From contig JAFGMO010000052.1 in NCBI GenBank assembly GCA_016927475.1, positions 97,109 through 161,108 of the forward strand: a stretch of 64,000 nt of DNA, read 5' to 3'. The DNA comes from Candidatus Aminicenantota bacterium. Its GTDB lineage: Bacteria; Acidobacteriota; Aminicenantia; Aminicenantales; Aminicenantaceae. The notes under the pieces were generated by a model, which worked only from the letters and a program-made list of their open reading frames with translations, searched no databases and was not told where the DNA came from. A program made the translations under genes and the position numbers. This document shows positions 32,655-42,024 of the stretch, piece after piece; position 1 is the stretch's first letter, and the number at the start of each line of letters is the position of its first letter.

Positions 32655-33952
32655 AAAAGGTTATGATATATTTTTTTCTGATCGTGCTGCTTACAGCATT
32701 CGGAACAAGCTGCCGCAACAGCTCAGTGGCCGGCGATCGAGACGAGGCTTCCCTTTCCGGGGAAAATTCCGGAACAGCCGGACAAGATAGAGCTATAGAA
32801 GGAAAAAGAAGACACCAGGCCCGGCAGCAAGGCCAGAGCAACCATGGAGGAAAAAACGCCGGAAACGATTCAATCAGAAGATGGTCATCCGGAGATGAAA
32901 TCCCTTTGTCCGAAGAAGAAAAAAACGCCATCGAGCTCCAAACGGCTTCTGTCGAACAGCGTCCGCTTCGATCCAAGCTTCAGGTTATGGGTAAAGTTAT
33001 ATCCCATCCCCAACGAAAAGCGATAGTCAGCTATGCTTTCCCCGCAAGGATTTCGAAGATCCACATCAACATCGGGGACTGGGTCGAAGAAGGCCAGGAA
33101 CTCGTAACGCTTCAAAGCGAAGAAGTTGGAAACGCTAGATCCGAGTATTACAAAGCCAAAGCCGATCACAATTTGGCTTTGGTCAATTTCGAAAGAGAAA
33201 AAAATCTCTTTGAGAGGGGGGTGGGGGCAAAAAAAGACTATCTCGCCGGGGAAGCTGAATTAAAAGTAGCAGATGCCAACCTTGACGCTGCCGAAAAAAA
33301 ATTGCATGTGCTCGGATTTACAGAAGCTCAGGTCAAAACCATAGCTGAAACCCATCAGATCAGTCCCATTATCACGCTGTTCGCACCTCTCAAAGGAAAA
33401 ATTATCATGAATAACGCTATTCTAGGTGCGATGGTGGATCAGGAAACAGAAATCCTGGTTATCATGGATCCTTCTCTTCTCTGCGTCGACGCGGAAATTT
33501 ATGAAAAGGACATATCAAAGGTCAGGACAGGTCAAAAAGTAGAGATTTCCGTTCCCGCTTATCCGGGAGAATCTTTTGTCGGAAACATCTGTTTCGTCGG
33601 AGATGTCCTTAACGAAGAAACCCGGACCATCACCGTCCGGGCCGAGGTCAACAACAAAGATTTCAAGCTCAAACCCGGTATGTTCGCCGACATCAGCATT
33701 TATCTCAACCATGAAACAGAGACGCTTGTTGTCCCCTTCGAAGCCGTTCTTGATGAAAAAGAAGACAAGATCGTTTTTGTCAAAGAAGGATCCAAATACA
33801 CACTGCGCCTGGTTAAAACCGGCATTCGAGAAGCAGGCTATCTGGAAATCCTACAAGGATTAAAAATCGGTGAGGTTGTGGTAACCAAAGGGAACTATCA
33901 GCTCAAATCCAAACTGTACGACGAGATCCTGAAAAAGGGCCACATTCATTAA
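32651..33952 (+). CDS. RND efflux periplasmic adaptor, probably a lipoprotein (CzcB-like)
   Basis: 433 residues. N-terminus MKKVMIYFFLIVLLTAFGTSC carries a lipobox (GTSC), giving Cys21 as a probable lipid-modified residue. A disordered, charged stretch to about 80 with some His follows. The membrane-fusion core has a lipoyl-like barrel-sandwich domain (ARISKIHINIGDWVEEGQELVTLQSEE), an alpha-hairpin, and a beta-barrel (VFVKEGSKYTLRLVKTG). It ends ILKKGHIH. It is the periplasmic linker between the RND pump and the TolC-like channel. Confidence 0.9.
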   Translation: MKKVMIYFFLIVLLTAFGTSCRNSSVAGDRDEASLSGENSGTAGQDRAIEGKRRHQARQQGQSNHGGKNAGNDSIRRWSSGDEIPLSEEEKNAIELQTASVEQRPLRSKLQVMGKVISHPQRKAIVSYAFPARISKIHINIGDWVEEGQELVTLQSEEVGNARSEYYKAKADHNLALVNFEREKNLFERGVGAKKDYLAGEAELKVADANLDAAEKKLHVLGFTEAQVKTIAETHQISPIITLFAPLKGKIIMNNAILGAMVDQETEILVIMDPSLLCVDAEIYEKDISKVRTGQKVEISVPAYPGESFVGNICFVGDVLNEETRTITVRAEVNNKDFKLKPGMFADISIYLNHETETLVVPFEAVLDEKEDKIVFVKEGSKYTLRLVKTGIREAGYLEILQGLKIGEVVVTKGNYQLKSKLYDEILKKGHIH

Positions 33953-33975
33953 GGCACTCAACATGGAGTTTAAGC

Positions 33976-36900
33976 ATGATAGATAAAATCATAGATTTTT
34001 CTCTCAAGAACAGACTGCTTATCATTCTTATCATCATCCTCGTTTCCGTCTGGGGAATCATTTCCTACACCCGTATGCCCAAGGATATTTACCCGGACCT
34101 CAACGCGCCCCTGGTGACGATCATCACGGAAAACCCGGGAATGGCGGCCGAGGATGTGGAACGTTTGATCTCATTCCAGCTGGAGAGCCTCCTTAACGGC
34201 GCCCCCCATGTAACGCGGGTCCGTTCGGAATCCGCCACGGGGGATTCCGTCGTTACCGTCGAGTTCGACTGGGATACTGATATTTATCTGGCCCGGCAGA
34301 TCGTCTCAAGCAAACTGGAACTCATCGCCGGCCGTCTTCCCCTCGGCACGACGGAACCTATTCTGGGCCCCGTCTCTTCACGCATGGGTGAGATTTTTGA
34401 ATTCTCAGTGGCCGGTGAAGATATAGACCCGATGACTCTTCGCTCGATCGCCGATTGGATGGTCCGCTACCGGCTTCAAGGCGTTCCGGGTGTTTCTTTT
34501 GTTATCAACCTGGGAGGCTTCATCAAACAGTTTCAGGTTTTCCTCAAACCCGAGATGCTGAAAAATTACAACATCACCATTCAGGAAGTCAAAGAAGCTA
34601 TCGAAAAAAGCAACCGGAATTTCTCAGGCGGCATTATCAGCAAAGGATCCCAGGAAGTTTTGATCAAGGGATTGGGAAGGATTGAAACCCTGGACCACAT
34701 CAAGAATACGGTCATCACCTCGCGCAATAATGTCCCCGTTTATGTCAAAGATATCGCGGATGTGAAGATCGGGGAAAAATTCCGCCGGGAATCGGGAAGC
34801 CATAACGCGGAGGAAGCCGTATACGTTACGGTTGAAAAACAGTACGGCGGGGATACCCTGTCTGCAATCGGCAATATTAAAAATGCATTGTCCCGTATCT
34901 CCAGGGACCTGCCGGAAAAGGTCCACATCAAACCTTTTTACGACCAGTCCATCCTCATCCTCAAATCGATCAATCATGTCGAGGTATCCCTGCTGGAGGG
35001 CGCCATCCTCATCATCCTGGTCATGATGTTTTTCATGTGGAACCTGCGAAGTTCTCTGATCGCTTCTCTGACCATTCCCTTTTCCATACTGATCGCCCTG
35101 GTGCTGATGAGCATCTTTAGAATCAGCCTGACGGTTATGTCCATCGGCGGGCTGGCCATCGGCATCGGGAAGGTGGCCAACGGCTCCATCATCATGGTCG
35201 AAAACATCTACCGGGTGATCACTGAAAAAAAGGGGACGGCTTCGACCCTTCAGCTGACATCCGAGGCGGCTAAAGATGTCGGACGGCACCTTTTCTCCGC
35301 CAACCTGATCATCATCCTGGTTTTCGTTCCGCTGCTCACCCTGAAGGGAATTGAAGGGGCTATGTTCCGGCCGACGGCCTTTGCCGTGGCGGCCGCCCTT
35401 TTCGGTTCTCTTCTTCTCAATCTGACCTTAAAGCCGGTCCTCTGTTCAATCTTTTTAAAGGAAAAACACATCAAAAAGCGGAAAAATCCGGTCACGGATT
35501 TTCTGAGCCGGAAATATATCAATATCCTCAAAGGAGCCCTTGATAAGAAAAAAATCATCCTGGCCTTATTCATTCTGCTGATCCTCGGCGCCGGGATTCT
35601 CTACAATTTTATCGGCAAAGAATTCGTCCCCCCGCTGGACGAAGGTGCGATTATGGCCTCAACGGTCATGCTCCCCGAAACGTCTCTGGAAGAATCCGTC
35701 AAAATGGGGAAACGGATCGAAAAAATTTTTCTTGGTTTTCCGGAAGTCATCTCCGTTTCCCGGACAACGGGAACCGCCGAAGGATCTGAGCATCTTCATC
35801 CCGTCAACCACAGCCATTACAATATCGAGCTGGTGCCACGGGAAAAACGTAAACGGGATTTTAAAAAACTCACCGAAGCCATGCGTACCGAACTGGACAA
35901 TCTGCCGGGTGTCGCCTACATTTTCGAACAGCCCATCGCCAACAAGCTGGCCGAAATGCTGACAGGTACGGAAGGCCAGCTTTCCGTCAAACTGTTCGGA
36001 CCGGAGCTATCCACTCTCAACACCAAAATCGAGGACATTCGGAACGTGATGGCCGAAATCAAAGGCGTTGCAGACCTTCAGATAGAACAAACAACCGGAA
36101 TCCCCCAGCTCGTCATCAACCTTCACCGGCAGCGTCTGGCCCGGTACGGCATTCCCGTCAGCGATGTGGCCGACGTTATCGAAACAGCTTTAAACGGGAT
36201 CGAAGCAACCGACGTATATGAACCCGACCGGATCACGTCAGTTCTGGTTCGCCTTCCTGAAAGGTTCCGCAATGATGAGGAGGCCGTCAGGAATCTGCTT
36301 ATCGACGCTCCCAACGGCGAGAGGATTCCTCTCTCCCAGCTGGCGGATATCAGCAAAAGCGAAGGCCCTCAGACCATTTTCAGGGAAAACCTGATGCGGA
36401 GAAAGATCATTCTCTGCAATGTCGTCAAACGGGACATCGTTTCCTTTGTTCAGGAAGCCCAAAAAAAGATCGAATCCGAGGTCGACCTGCCCCCTGGGTA
36501 TTATGTCACTTTCGGAGGTCAGTTTGAGAGCCAACAGCACGCTTTGCGGCATCTTTCCCTGCTAATGCTGGTCGTTATGCTGATCATTTTTATCGTCCTT
36601 TTCTCCTCGCTGGGTTCTCTCTGGCAGGCCTTTCTCATTATATTGAATATTCCCACAACTCTGGTCGGAGGAATCATCGCTTTACTGGTCGCGGGACAAA
36701 CGATCAATGTTTCATCTATGATCGGGCTTATCGCCCTTTTCGGCATCTGCGTTCAGAATGACGTCATTCTCGTAGCAAAAATCAATGATTTCCGCAGGCA
36801 GGGCAGATCTTTGCGGGATGCCGTATTGGAAGGGGCTTTGACAAAATTCCGTCCTATCCTTATGACGGACATGGTCATGATCGTTTCCGTTTTGCCGCTG

Positions 36901-37047
36901 GCCCTGACCGTATCCACCGGAGCCGAGCTGCACCGTCCCCTGGCCGTTGTTTATATCGGCGGATTTTTCTTCGCCATTCTTCTCCGGTTGATCATCGTAC
37001 CTCTGCTCTATGAAACCCTGGGAAAACTGGCTGAAAAAAAGGCGTGA
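33976..37047 (+). CDS. Heavy-metal efflux RND permease (CzcA/CusA-like)
   Basis: 1023 residues with the RND layout: TM1, a large porter loop (about 35-335), TM2-6, TM7, a second porter loop and TM8-12. Motifs such as NPGMAAEDVERLISFQLESLLNG and LTKFRPILMTDMVMIVSVLPLAL are of the HME/CzcA family. In TM4 the sequence is LAIGIGKVANGSIIMVENIYR: the normally conserved Asp of the proton relay (Asp405 in CusA) is replaced by Asn402 (codon AAC at 35179-35181). The acidic pair seen in CzcA (DFG..VDG) is also absent; the neighbouring Glu (VEN) remains. It may use another residue for proton coupling. Confidence 0.9.
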   Translation: MIDKIIDFSLKNRLLIILIIILVSVWGIISYTRMPKDIYPDLNAPLVTIITENPGMAAEDVERLISFQLESLLNGAPHVTRVRSESATGDSVVTVEFDWDTDIYLARQIVSSKLELIAGRLPLGTTEPILGPVSSRMGEIFEFSVAGEDIDPMTLRSIADWMVRYRLQGVPGVSFVINLGGFIKQFQVFLKPEMLKNYNITIQEVKEAIEKSNRNFSGGIISKGSQEVLIKGLGRIETLDHIKNTVITSRNNVPVYVKDIADVKIGEKFRRESGSHNAEEAVYVTVEKQYGGDTLSAIGNIKNALSRISRDLPEKVHIKPFYDQSILILKSINHVEVSLLEGAILIILVMMFFMWNLRSSLIASLTIPFSILIALVLMSIFRISLTVMSIGGLAIGIGKVANGSIIMVENIYRVITEKKGTASTLQLTSEAAKDVGRHLFSANLIIILVFVPLLTLKGIEGAMFRPTAFAVAAALFGSLLLNLTLKPVLCSIFLKEKHIKKRKNPVTDFLSRKYINILKGALDKKKIILALFILLILGAGILYNFIGKEFVPPLDEGAIMASTVMLPETSLEESVKMGKRIEKIFLGFPEVISVSRTTGTAEGSEHLHPVNHSHYNIELVPREKRKRDFKKLTEAMRTELDNLPGVAYIFEQPIANKLAEMLTGTEGQLSVKLFGPELSTLNTKIEDIRNVMAEIKGVADLQIEQTTGIPQLVINLHRQRLARYGIPVSDVADVIETALNGIEATDVYEPDRITSVLVRLPERFRNDEEAVRNLLIDAPNGERIPLSQLADISKSEGPQTIFRENLMRRKIILCNVVKRDIVSFVQEAQKKIESEVDLPPGYYVTFGGQFESQQHALRHLSLLMLVVMLIIFIVLFSSLGSLWQAFLIILNIPTTLVGGIIALLVAGQTINVSSMIGLIALFGICVQNDVILVAKINDFRRQGRSLRDAVLEGALTKFRPILMTDMVMIVSVLPLALTVSTGAELHRPLAVVYIGGFFFAILLRLIIVPLLYETLGKLAEKKA

Positions 37048-37075
37048 AAAATTATATTATCTGTTGTAGTTGGAT

Positions 37076-37285
37076 GAATTTATGAATGATACGGGCTCGC
37101 CCGTATTATTCACGAACCAAGCTTGCCGTAGCTGCAAGGCGCCGATGGACGAAGGTGTGCTTGTTCACCGCGAGTCCATCGCAACGAAGCAGATGCGGTA
37201 AGATCGGTTCGCCTGCAAGGGAAATTCGGCCCCTCTTTCTATTCTTGTCTTCACCCCCAGGCCGAATTTATGAATGATGCGGGCT
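37076..37285 (+). repeat. Structured intergenic repeat, copy 2
   Basis: Same architecture as copy 1, opposite orientation. Outer near-identical direct repeats of 22 bp at 37076-37097 and 37264-37285 (one mismatch; core ATGAATGAT-RCGGGCT). Terminal hairpin TGAATGATACGGGC (37083-37096)/GCCCGTATTATTCA (37099-37112). Nested hairpin: outer arms 37122-37130/37194-37202, inner arms CGATGGAC (37143-37150)/GTCCATCG (37174-37181). Then an inverted repeat AAATTCGGCC (37222-37231)/GGCCGAATTT (37260-37269) enclosing 28 bases. The right direct repeat overlaps the stop codon (37284-37286) of the MglA-like gene. It fills the gap between the RND and MglA-like genes. Confidence 0.85.
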
Positions 37286-37862
37286 AGATATCGCCCTTCT
37301 CCTTAAGCTTCTTGAGAAGGTCACAAATCATCACCTGAAAACTGGCTCTAAGATTCATTCCGGTCAGAGCGCATGTGGGCCAGCTGTCGTATTGCGTAAG
37401 CCTCAGCTCCTTTTCAAGGTCTTCCGGATTATAAACTTCATCAAGATCCTGTTTGTTGTATAAAACAATCACTTTGGCTTCCTGGAGTTCTTTGATCGTC
37501 TGCAGGTACTTTTTAAATTCATCCACGAATTCTTTATTGTGTTCCATCTCTTTTTTTTGGGAATCAATAACAAAAAACACACCATCAACATTATTAAATA
37601 TCAACTTTCTGGTACTCGTATAATAATCCTGGCCTGTGGCCGCATAAAACCGTACGATAATATTTTGATGGAGCTGAACAGGGACAAAATCAAATAGTAA
37701 GGTTTGACCGAAAGATGTTTTTACGGATCGAATCTGGTCGGTAATCTTCATGTCCGCAGGGATGAGATGTTGGAACAGCCACTGCAGAGATGTCGTCTTT
37801 CCGGCCAGAGCGGTCCCAAAAAAAATGATTTTTATATAAATCTTTCCGTCAACGATTCTCAT
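37284..37862 (-). CDS. MglA-like small Ras-type GTPase
   Basis: 192 residues. P-loop GTALAGKTTS (about residues 16-25), a switch-II-like YAATGQDYY and NKQDL (guanine specificity) are visible, without membrane segments. MglA-type GTPases set cell polarity and control motility or protein placement together with an MglB (roadblock) partner, which is encoded 137 bases upstream. The ATG at 37862 has only a weak ribosome site. The C-terminus KEKGDI and stop lie in the end of the repeat element. Confidence 0.88.
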   Translation of the reverse strand: MRIVDGKIYIKIIFFGTALAGKTTSLQWLFQHLIPADMKITDQIRSVKTSFGQTLLFDFVPVQLHQNIIVRFYAATGQDYYTSTRKLIFNNVDGVFFVIDSQKKEMEHNKEFVDEFKKYLQTIKELQEAKVIVLYNKQDLDEVYNPEDLEKELRLTQYDSWPTCALTGMNLRASFQVMICDLLKKLKEKGDI

Positions 37863-37998
37863 TGGATCAACAAGTCATAAAAATTATTCGTCCTTATGGA
37901 ACTCAAGTTAACCTGAATGGAAAGCATAGCAGAGACGGCCTTCTCCTTCAAGACTTGAAATAAATTTCGTGTTTGATGAGCACTTAGTTTTTTCTTCA

Positions 37999-38394
37999 TT
38001 ACATGCGAAAATCTTCTGCGATTGACTTTATATAAACCGTACTCATCATTTTAGCCAGCCCGATTCCTGAATCCGATCCAAGGACAAGGACAAGATGAAT
38101 ATGGGCTTTTCCGGGTTCCGTTTTCATCGGATCGCTACTTTCATTATAACACCTGATCAGCGCATGAGCATTCTGGGCTTCCACATGGAGCATTCTTGCT
38201 CCTCCGAAGCCAAGATCGGTCATGGCCTTCTGGACATTTTGAAGAACGTTGTTTATCTGAGCTCCCACTTCACGCAGCTTGGATTTGTCGCCTGTAACCA
38301 TGGAAAGAGATTCCCCTTGAGGATTAAAAACACCGACAGCGATGAAGTCTTGAATAACTTTGAACTCCTTGAGTTTTTCCTCAACGCTCTTCAA
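37999..38394 (-). CDS. Roadblock/LC7 domain protein (MglB-like)
   Basis: 131 residues with the roadblock fold: VIQDFIAVGVFNPQGESLSMVTG, a central helix and ALIRCYNESSDP..AHIHLVLVLGSDSGIGLAKMM. Such proteins act as GTPase-activating or positioning partners of MglA-type GTPases. The start is TTG (38394) with AAGGAG seven bases before; an upstream ATG is in another frame. Probably forms an operon with the MglA-like gene. Confidence 0.83.
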   Translation of the reverse strand: MKSVEEKLKEFKVIQDFIAVGVFNPQGESLSMVTGDKSKLREVGAQINNVLQNVQKAMTDLGFGGARMLHVEAQNAHALIRCYNESSDPMKTEPGKAHIHLVLVLGSDSGIGLAKMMSTVYIKSIAEDFRM

Positions 38395-38749
38395 GATTTT
38401 CTCCTTTTCTCATGTCCTTTATGAACTCCCTCTCTCTAGAAAAACAACACAGCGGAAACAAACAGCAACATTTATGCCAAAAAGCAATCTTTATCTAACA
38501 TATTTGATTTAAATAAGTAAAGAAGATATTTTTTTTCTTCCCTATACGGAAAGTAAAAATATGCCAAACAAAATGAACATATACTGTACATAAAAAAAAA
38601 CAGTGTTCTAAGGCTGAGAATGATTCATATTATGTTTACAGAGCGAAGGGAAACGGTGATTCCTCAGGTGTCTCTCTTCAATGAGAACGTTTTTGGTAGT
38701 CTGAATTAACCTGCATTATTACCAAGAAAACAGATGTGGATCTCAGGAT
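38395..38749. other. 355-base intergenic region
   Basis: AT-rich region upstream of mglB and downstream of the VWA gene, both on the minus strand. It holds a short dyad ACTGT..ACAGT around 38585-38610 flanking an A-run, and a solo fragment of the repeat family, AACCTGCATTATTA (38708-38721). No credible ORF or clear terminator was seen. Confidence 0.5.
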
Positions 38750-40654
38750 TTATCCATTCTTCTCAGGACTTAGAAGAGAACAAAGCTCGACCATCTGGAT
38801 AAATTCAGCCCGGTATCCGTTCCGATCGTCTCCTCTCCCTTGCCTGGCCAGATCGAGAACCTGCTCAAACGAGGATATTCCCTTAAATTTCGAATCTCTG
38901 AGAAGAAGTCCGAATTCAGCCACAGCAGCCGCAAACTTAAAATTAAGGGAAGCCTTTTTCAGAGGAATTTCCTTATTCTCCAGTGAACTAACTAAAAGAT
39001 GGCTCTTTTTACCGTCAGGCTTTTTGTAGCGCAGCTTGACCGTCAAAACTTCTTTGCTTTTAAATGCTTCCGGTTTAATGCTGTTCTCTTGGTATTTCAG
39101 CTCTCCTCCACTCAGAATTTCCTCCTTCGAGCCAAAAGGAATGATCTCATACAGCACGGTTACCCTGTGGCCGGCCCCCAATTCACCTGCGTCTTTGGTG
39201 TCATCCTTAAAGTCTTCATTTTTGAGAAGGCGGTTTTCATATCCGACCAGCCGGTAAGCCTTGACTTTCGCAGGATTGAATTCAACCTGAATCTTCACGT
39301 CCTTGGCTATGGTGAAAAGAGTCCCCCGCAAATCATCAACAAATACTTTTTTGGCTTCCAGCATACTGTCTATATAGTAGAAATTGCCGTTTCCTTTATC
39401 GGCAAGCTGTTCCAGACGGGAATCTTTATAATTACCCATACCGAATCCCAGGACCGTTAAAAAAACACCTTTATCCTTTTCTTCTTCGACCATCCTTACC
39501 AGTTCGGAAGTACTGGATATTCCCACATTAAAATCACCATCCGTTGCCAGAATGATCCTGTTATTACCCTCCTGGATGAAATGCTCATGGGCTGTCTTGT
39601 AGGCAAGTCGGATTCCAGCGCCTCCCGCCGTCGATCCTCCGGCTTCTAATTGATCGATGGCTTGAAAAATCTTCTCCTTTGAGACTCCTGAAGTCGGAGG
39701 AAGAACCAATCCCGCGGCTCCAGCGTAAACAACGATGGAGACACGGTCTCTCTCCCCAAGCTGAGACACCAACAAACGAAAAACAGGCTTAAGCAGAGAA
39801 AGCTTGTTGGCACTCTTCATGGAGCCGGAAACATCGATTAAAAAGACAAGGTTGGCGGGAGGAAGGCGGTCCTTGGCGAGTTCCTTTCCTTTGAGTCCAA
39901 GAAGGACCAACTTATGACTGTTATTCCAAGGGCAAAGGGTATATTCGGTGCTTATGGAAAACGGATCCCGGCCTTTGGGCTGGGGATAATCGTAGTTAAA
40001 ATAATTAACCATTTCTTCGATGCGTACAGCATCCTTTGGAGGAAAGCGGTTACTTTTAATAAACCGTCTTATGTTGGCATACGAGGCGGTATCCACATCG
40101 ATGGAAAACGTCGACAGCGGATTATCGGCCGTCAACAAATACCGGTTCTCATAAATACGGCTGTACTCCTCTGTGTTGAAGTCGCGGTATGCTTCGGATG
40201 GAAGGCGAGTTCTCCTGGCATAAATCGCCGAAGCCTCTTCCACTTCACCAACAACACCCGCCACAACTCCTCCAAGCACACCTCCCTCATCCTTTGCCTT
40301 ATGAGGCGGAAGAGGCGTCATCTTAGGATCGAATGTTTTGGTTATTCCGCCTTCAAGCAGGATTTTTTCCTTAAGAAAAGACTGATATCCGGAACATTTC
40401 ACTTGTAAAGAATAAACACCCGAAGGGATTTTGATGAACTCGTAATATCCTTTATTGTCGGATATCGTTTGGTAAATCCGGCCTGTCTGAACATTCTTCA
40501 GGATCAGCACTGCCCGGCTGAGGGCATGCCCCTGCCCGTCCGATACTCTCCCCTTGAGAACCGCATATTCCTGAGCCAACAAAATACCGATAACCAAGAC
40601 GGTACCTGCGGCCAAAACCATAGTCATTTTCCCGGTTTTCATTTTTGCGAACAT
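38750..40654 (-). CDS. YfbK-like VWA domain protein with N-terminal carboxypeptidase-regulatory domain
   Basis: 634 residues. Signal segment about 9-28; then a carboxypeptidase regulatory-like (CarboxypepD_reg) domain (AVLKGRVSDGQGHALSRAVLIL to about residue 110) typical of cell-surface proteins in Bacteroidota/Acidobacteriota. A linker and a von Willebrand A domain with the MIDAS motif DVSGSMKSANK follow. The C-terminal region (LRYKKPDGKKSH..NGYRAEFIQMVELCSLL) matches the YfbK/DUF3520 extension. Function unknown; probably a surface or periplasmic adhesion/assembly protein. GGAGGAAAA precedes the ATG. Divergent from the aminopeptidase gene. Confidence 0.87.
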   Translation of the reverse strand: MFAKMKTGKMTMVLAAGTVLVIGILLAQEYAVLKGRVSDGQGHALSRAVLILKNVQTGRIYQTISDNKGYYEFIKIPSGVYSLQVKCSGYQSFLKEKILLEGGITKTFDPKMTPLPPHKAKDEGGVLGGVVAGVVGEVEEASAIYARRTRLPSEAYRDFNTEEYSRIYENRYLLTADNPLSTFSIDVDTASYANIRRFIKSNRFPPKDAVRIEEMVNYFNYDYPQPKGRDPFSISTEYTLCPWNNSHKLVLLGLKGKELAKDRLPPANLVFLIDVSGSMKSANKLSLLKPVFRLLVSQLGERDRVSIVVYAGAAGLVLPPTSGVSKEKIFQAIDQLEAGGSTAGGAGIRLAYKTAHEHFIQEGNNRIILATDGDFNVGISSTSELVRMVEEEKDKGVFLTVLGFGMGNYKDSRLEQLADKGNGNFYYIDSMLEAKKVFVDDLRGTLFTIAKDVKIQVEFNPAKVKAYRLVGYENRLLKNEDFKDDTKDAGELGAGHRVTVLYEIIPFGSKEEILSGGELKYQENSIKPEAFKSKEVLTVKLRYKKPDGKKSHLLVSSLENKEIPLKKASLNFKFAAAVAEFGLLLRDSKFKGISSFEQVLDLARQGRGDDRNGYRAEFIQMVELCSLLSPEKNG

Positions 40655-40787
40655 TTTTCCTCCTTTATTCGTTTGTATGATGTTGCGCTCTCATTTACAT
40701 CCTTTCTGTTTTTTCCTTTTTTCTTTATACATTTCAAAAAAAAAAATATTCCATCATAAAATGAAAAGATTTGCCGGCATAAAAGAC

Positions 40788-40836
40788 CATGGCGATGATA
40801 AACCGATTGCCATGCCAATTTTTTTTTGTTTATAAT
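40788..40836 (+). promoter_or_regulatory. Promoter and dyad upstream of the M29-like peptidase
   Basis: TTGCCA (40807-40812), 18-base spacer, TATAAT (40831-40836). Overlapping the -35 is a dyad CATGGCGAT (40788-40796)/ATTGCCATG (40806-40814), nine pairs with one G-U, that could be an operator. Confidence 0.5.
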
Positions 40837-40854
40837 AAATGTTAAGGAGGGAAT

Positions 40855-42006
40855 ATGGATCAATTATCTTCTAACGAAATCATAAATCTTATCCTTTCCG
40901 TTTTTCCGCCCTTATCCTCCGATCATTATATGGGAATCCTTATAGACATTCCCAAAAATCCCGGCAATGACTCACCTTCCTGGAAAAGCAGGCGGGAACT
41001 CGTCAAACAATGGTACGAGATATTAAAGGAAAATATAGATTCCCTTAACCTGGAAGGAGTCCGGTTGATAGCCTATCCGGATGTCGGCTCGAACAACGCA
41101 GATATTCCCTCCTCAGTTTATCTTATAGGCGATAAAGTACCTTCAAACGCTTCAGAGCTGGAAAAAATCGGTACCCCTATAGACCTTGACGACATATACA
41201 GGGATACGGAAATTTTTTTGGCACCCACTCAATATTCAACAACGGCTCCTTTAAAAAAAGCGGCAAAACTTTACGGATTCAGAGCAGCGACTATGCCCGG
41301 ATTCACCGCAGCCATGATTCCCGCACTCAAAGTGGATTATGAAGAAGTCAACAACCGCGTCCTTTTGCTACAAGACAAGCTTGACCAGGCGCTGGGAGCT
41401 GAAGTACGTTTTAATATCGACGAGTCACAGGAATTCAAGATGTCCTTTGACCTAAGGTTCCGTACAAGCCATGCCAGCACAGGCCGGTTTCCGGAACAAG
41501 GCATGGCCGGGAATCTTCCAAGCGGTGAAGCCTACATTGTTCCTTACGAAGGCGAAAAAGAGGGCGAACCAAGCTATACCGAAGGGATCCTTCCCGTCCA
41601 GATCGGTGATGACATTGTCCTTTATGAGATTAAGGAAAATCTGGCCGTGAACATTGTCGGAGAAGGATTGTCCGTTCAAGAGGAAAGACAACATCTCCAA
41701 AAAGAACCAGCCTATGGAAACATGGCCGAACTTGGTTTCGGCGTTTTGGGTGAATTCGGGCTCAAACCCATCGGAGAAATTCTCCTGGATGAAAAATTAG
41801 GATTTCACGTAGCCTTCGGCAGAAGCGACCATTTCGGAGGAGCCGTGGGACCGGGAGATTTTTCTTCACCCGAGGCGGTTATCCATCTTGACCGGATTTA
41901 CATCCCCGCTACCCAGCCCAGAATTCAGGTTCGTTCCCTGACTCTTGTCTACAGCCACAACAAAAACGAAATTGTTATCAGCGACGGCAAATACCTCATA
42001 TTTTAG
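40855..42006 (+). CDS. M29-like metalloaminopeptidase
   Basis: 383 residues, no signal peptide. Features of the M29 (AmpS/AmpT) family are in the expected order: GNLPSGEAYIVPYEG (metal Glu), NMAELGFGVLGEFG (second Glu), FHVAFGRSDHFGG (His) and VIHLDRIYI (His, Asp of the second metal site). The enzymes are cytoplasmic and remove N-terminal residues using two metal ions. The overall identity to classic members seems low, so a divergent subfamily is likely. AAGGAGG ribosome site; converges with the PLP gene. Confidence 0.75.
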   Translation: MDQLSSNEIINLILSVFPPLSSDHYMGILIDIPKNPGNDSPSWKSRRELVKQWYEILKENIDSLNLEGVRLIAYPDVGSNNADIPSSVYLIGDKVPSNASELEKIGTPIDLDDIYRDTEIFLAPTQYSTTAPLKKAAKLYGFRAATMPGFTAAMIPALKVDYEEVNNRVLLLQDKLDQALGAEVRFNIDESQEFKMSFDLRFRTSHASTGRFPEQGMAGNLPSGEAYIVPYEGEKEGEPSYTEGILPVQIGDDIVLYEIKENLAVNIVGEGLSVQEERQHLQKEPAYGNMAELGFGVLGEFGLKPIGEILLDEKLGFHVAFGRSDHFGGAVGPGDFSSPEAVIHLDRIYIPATQPRIQVRSLTLVYSHNKNEIVISDGKYLIF

Positions 42007-42024
42007 CCCGAACAAAAAAAGACT

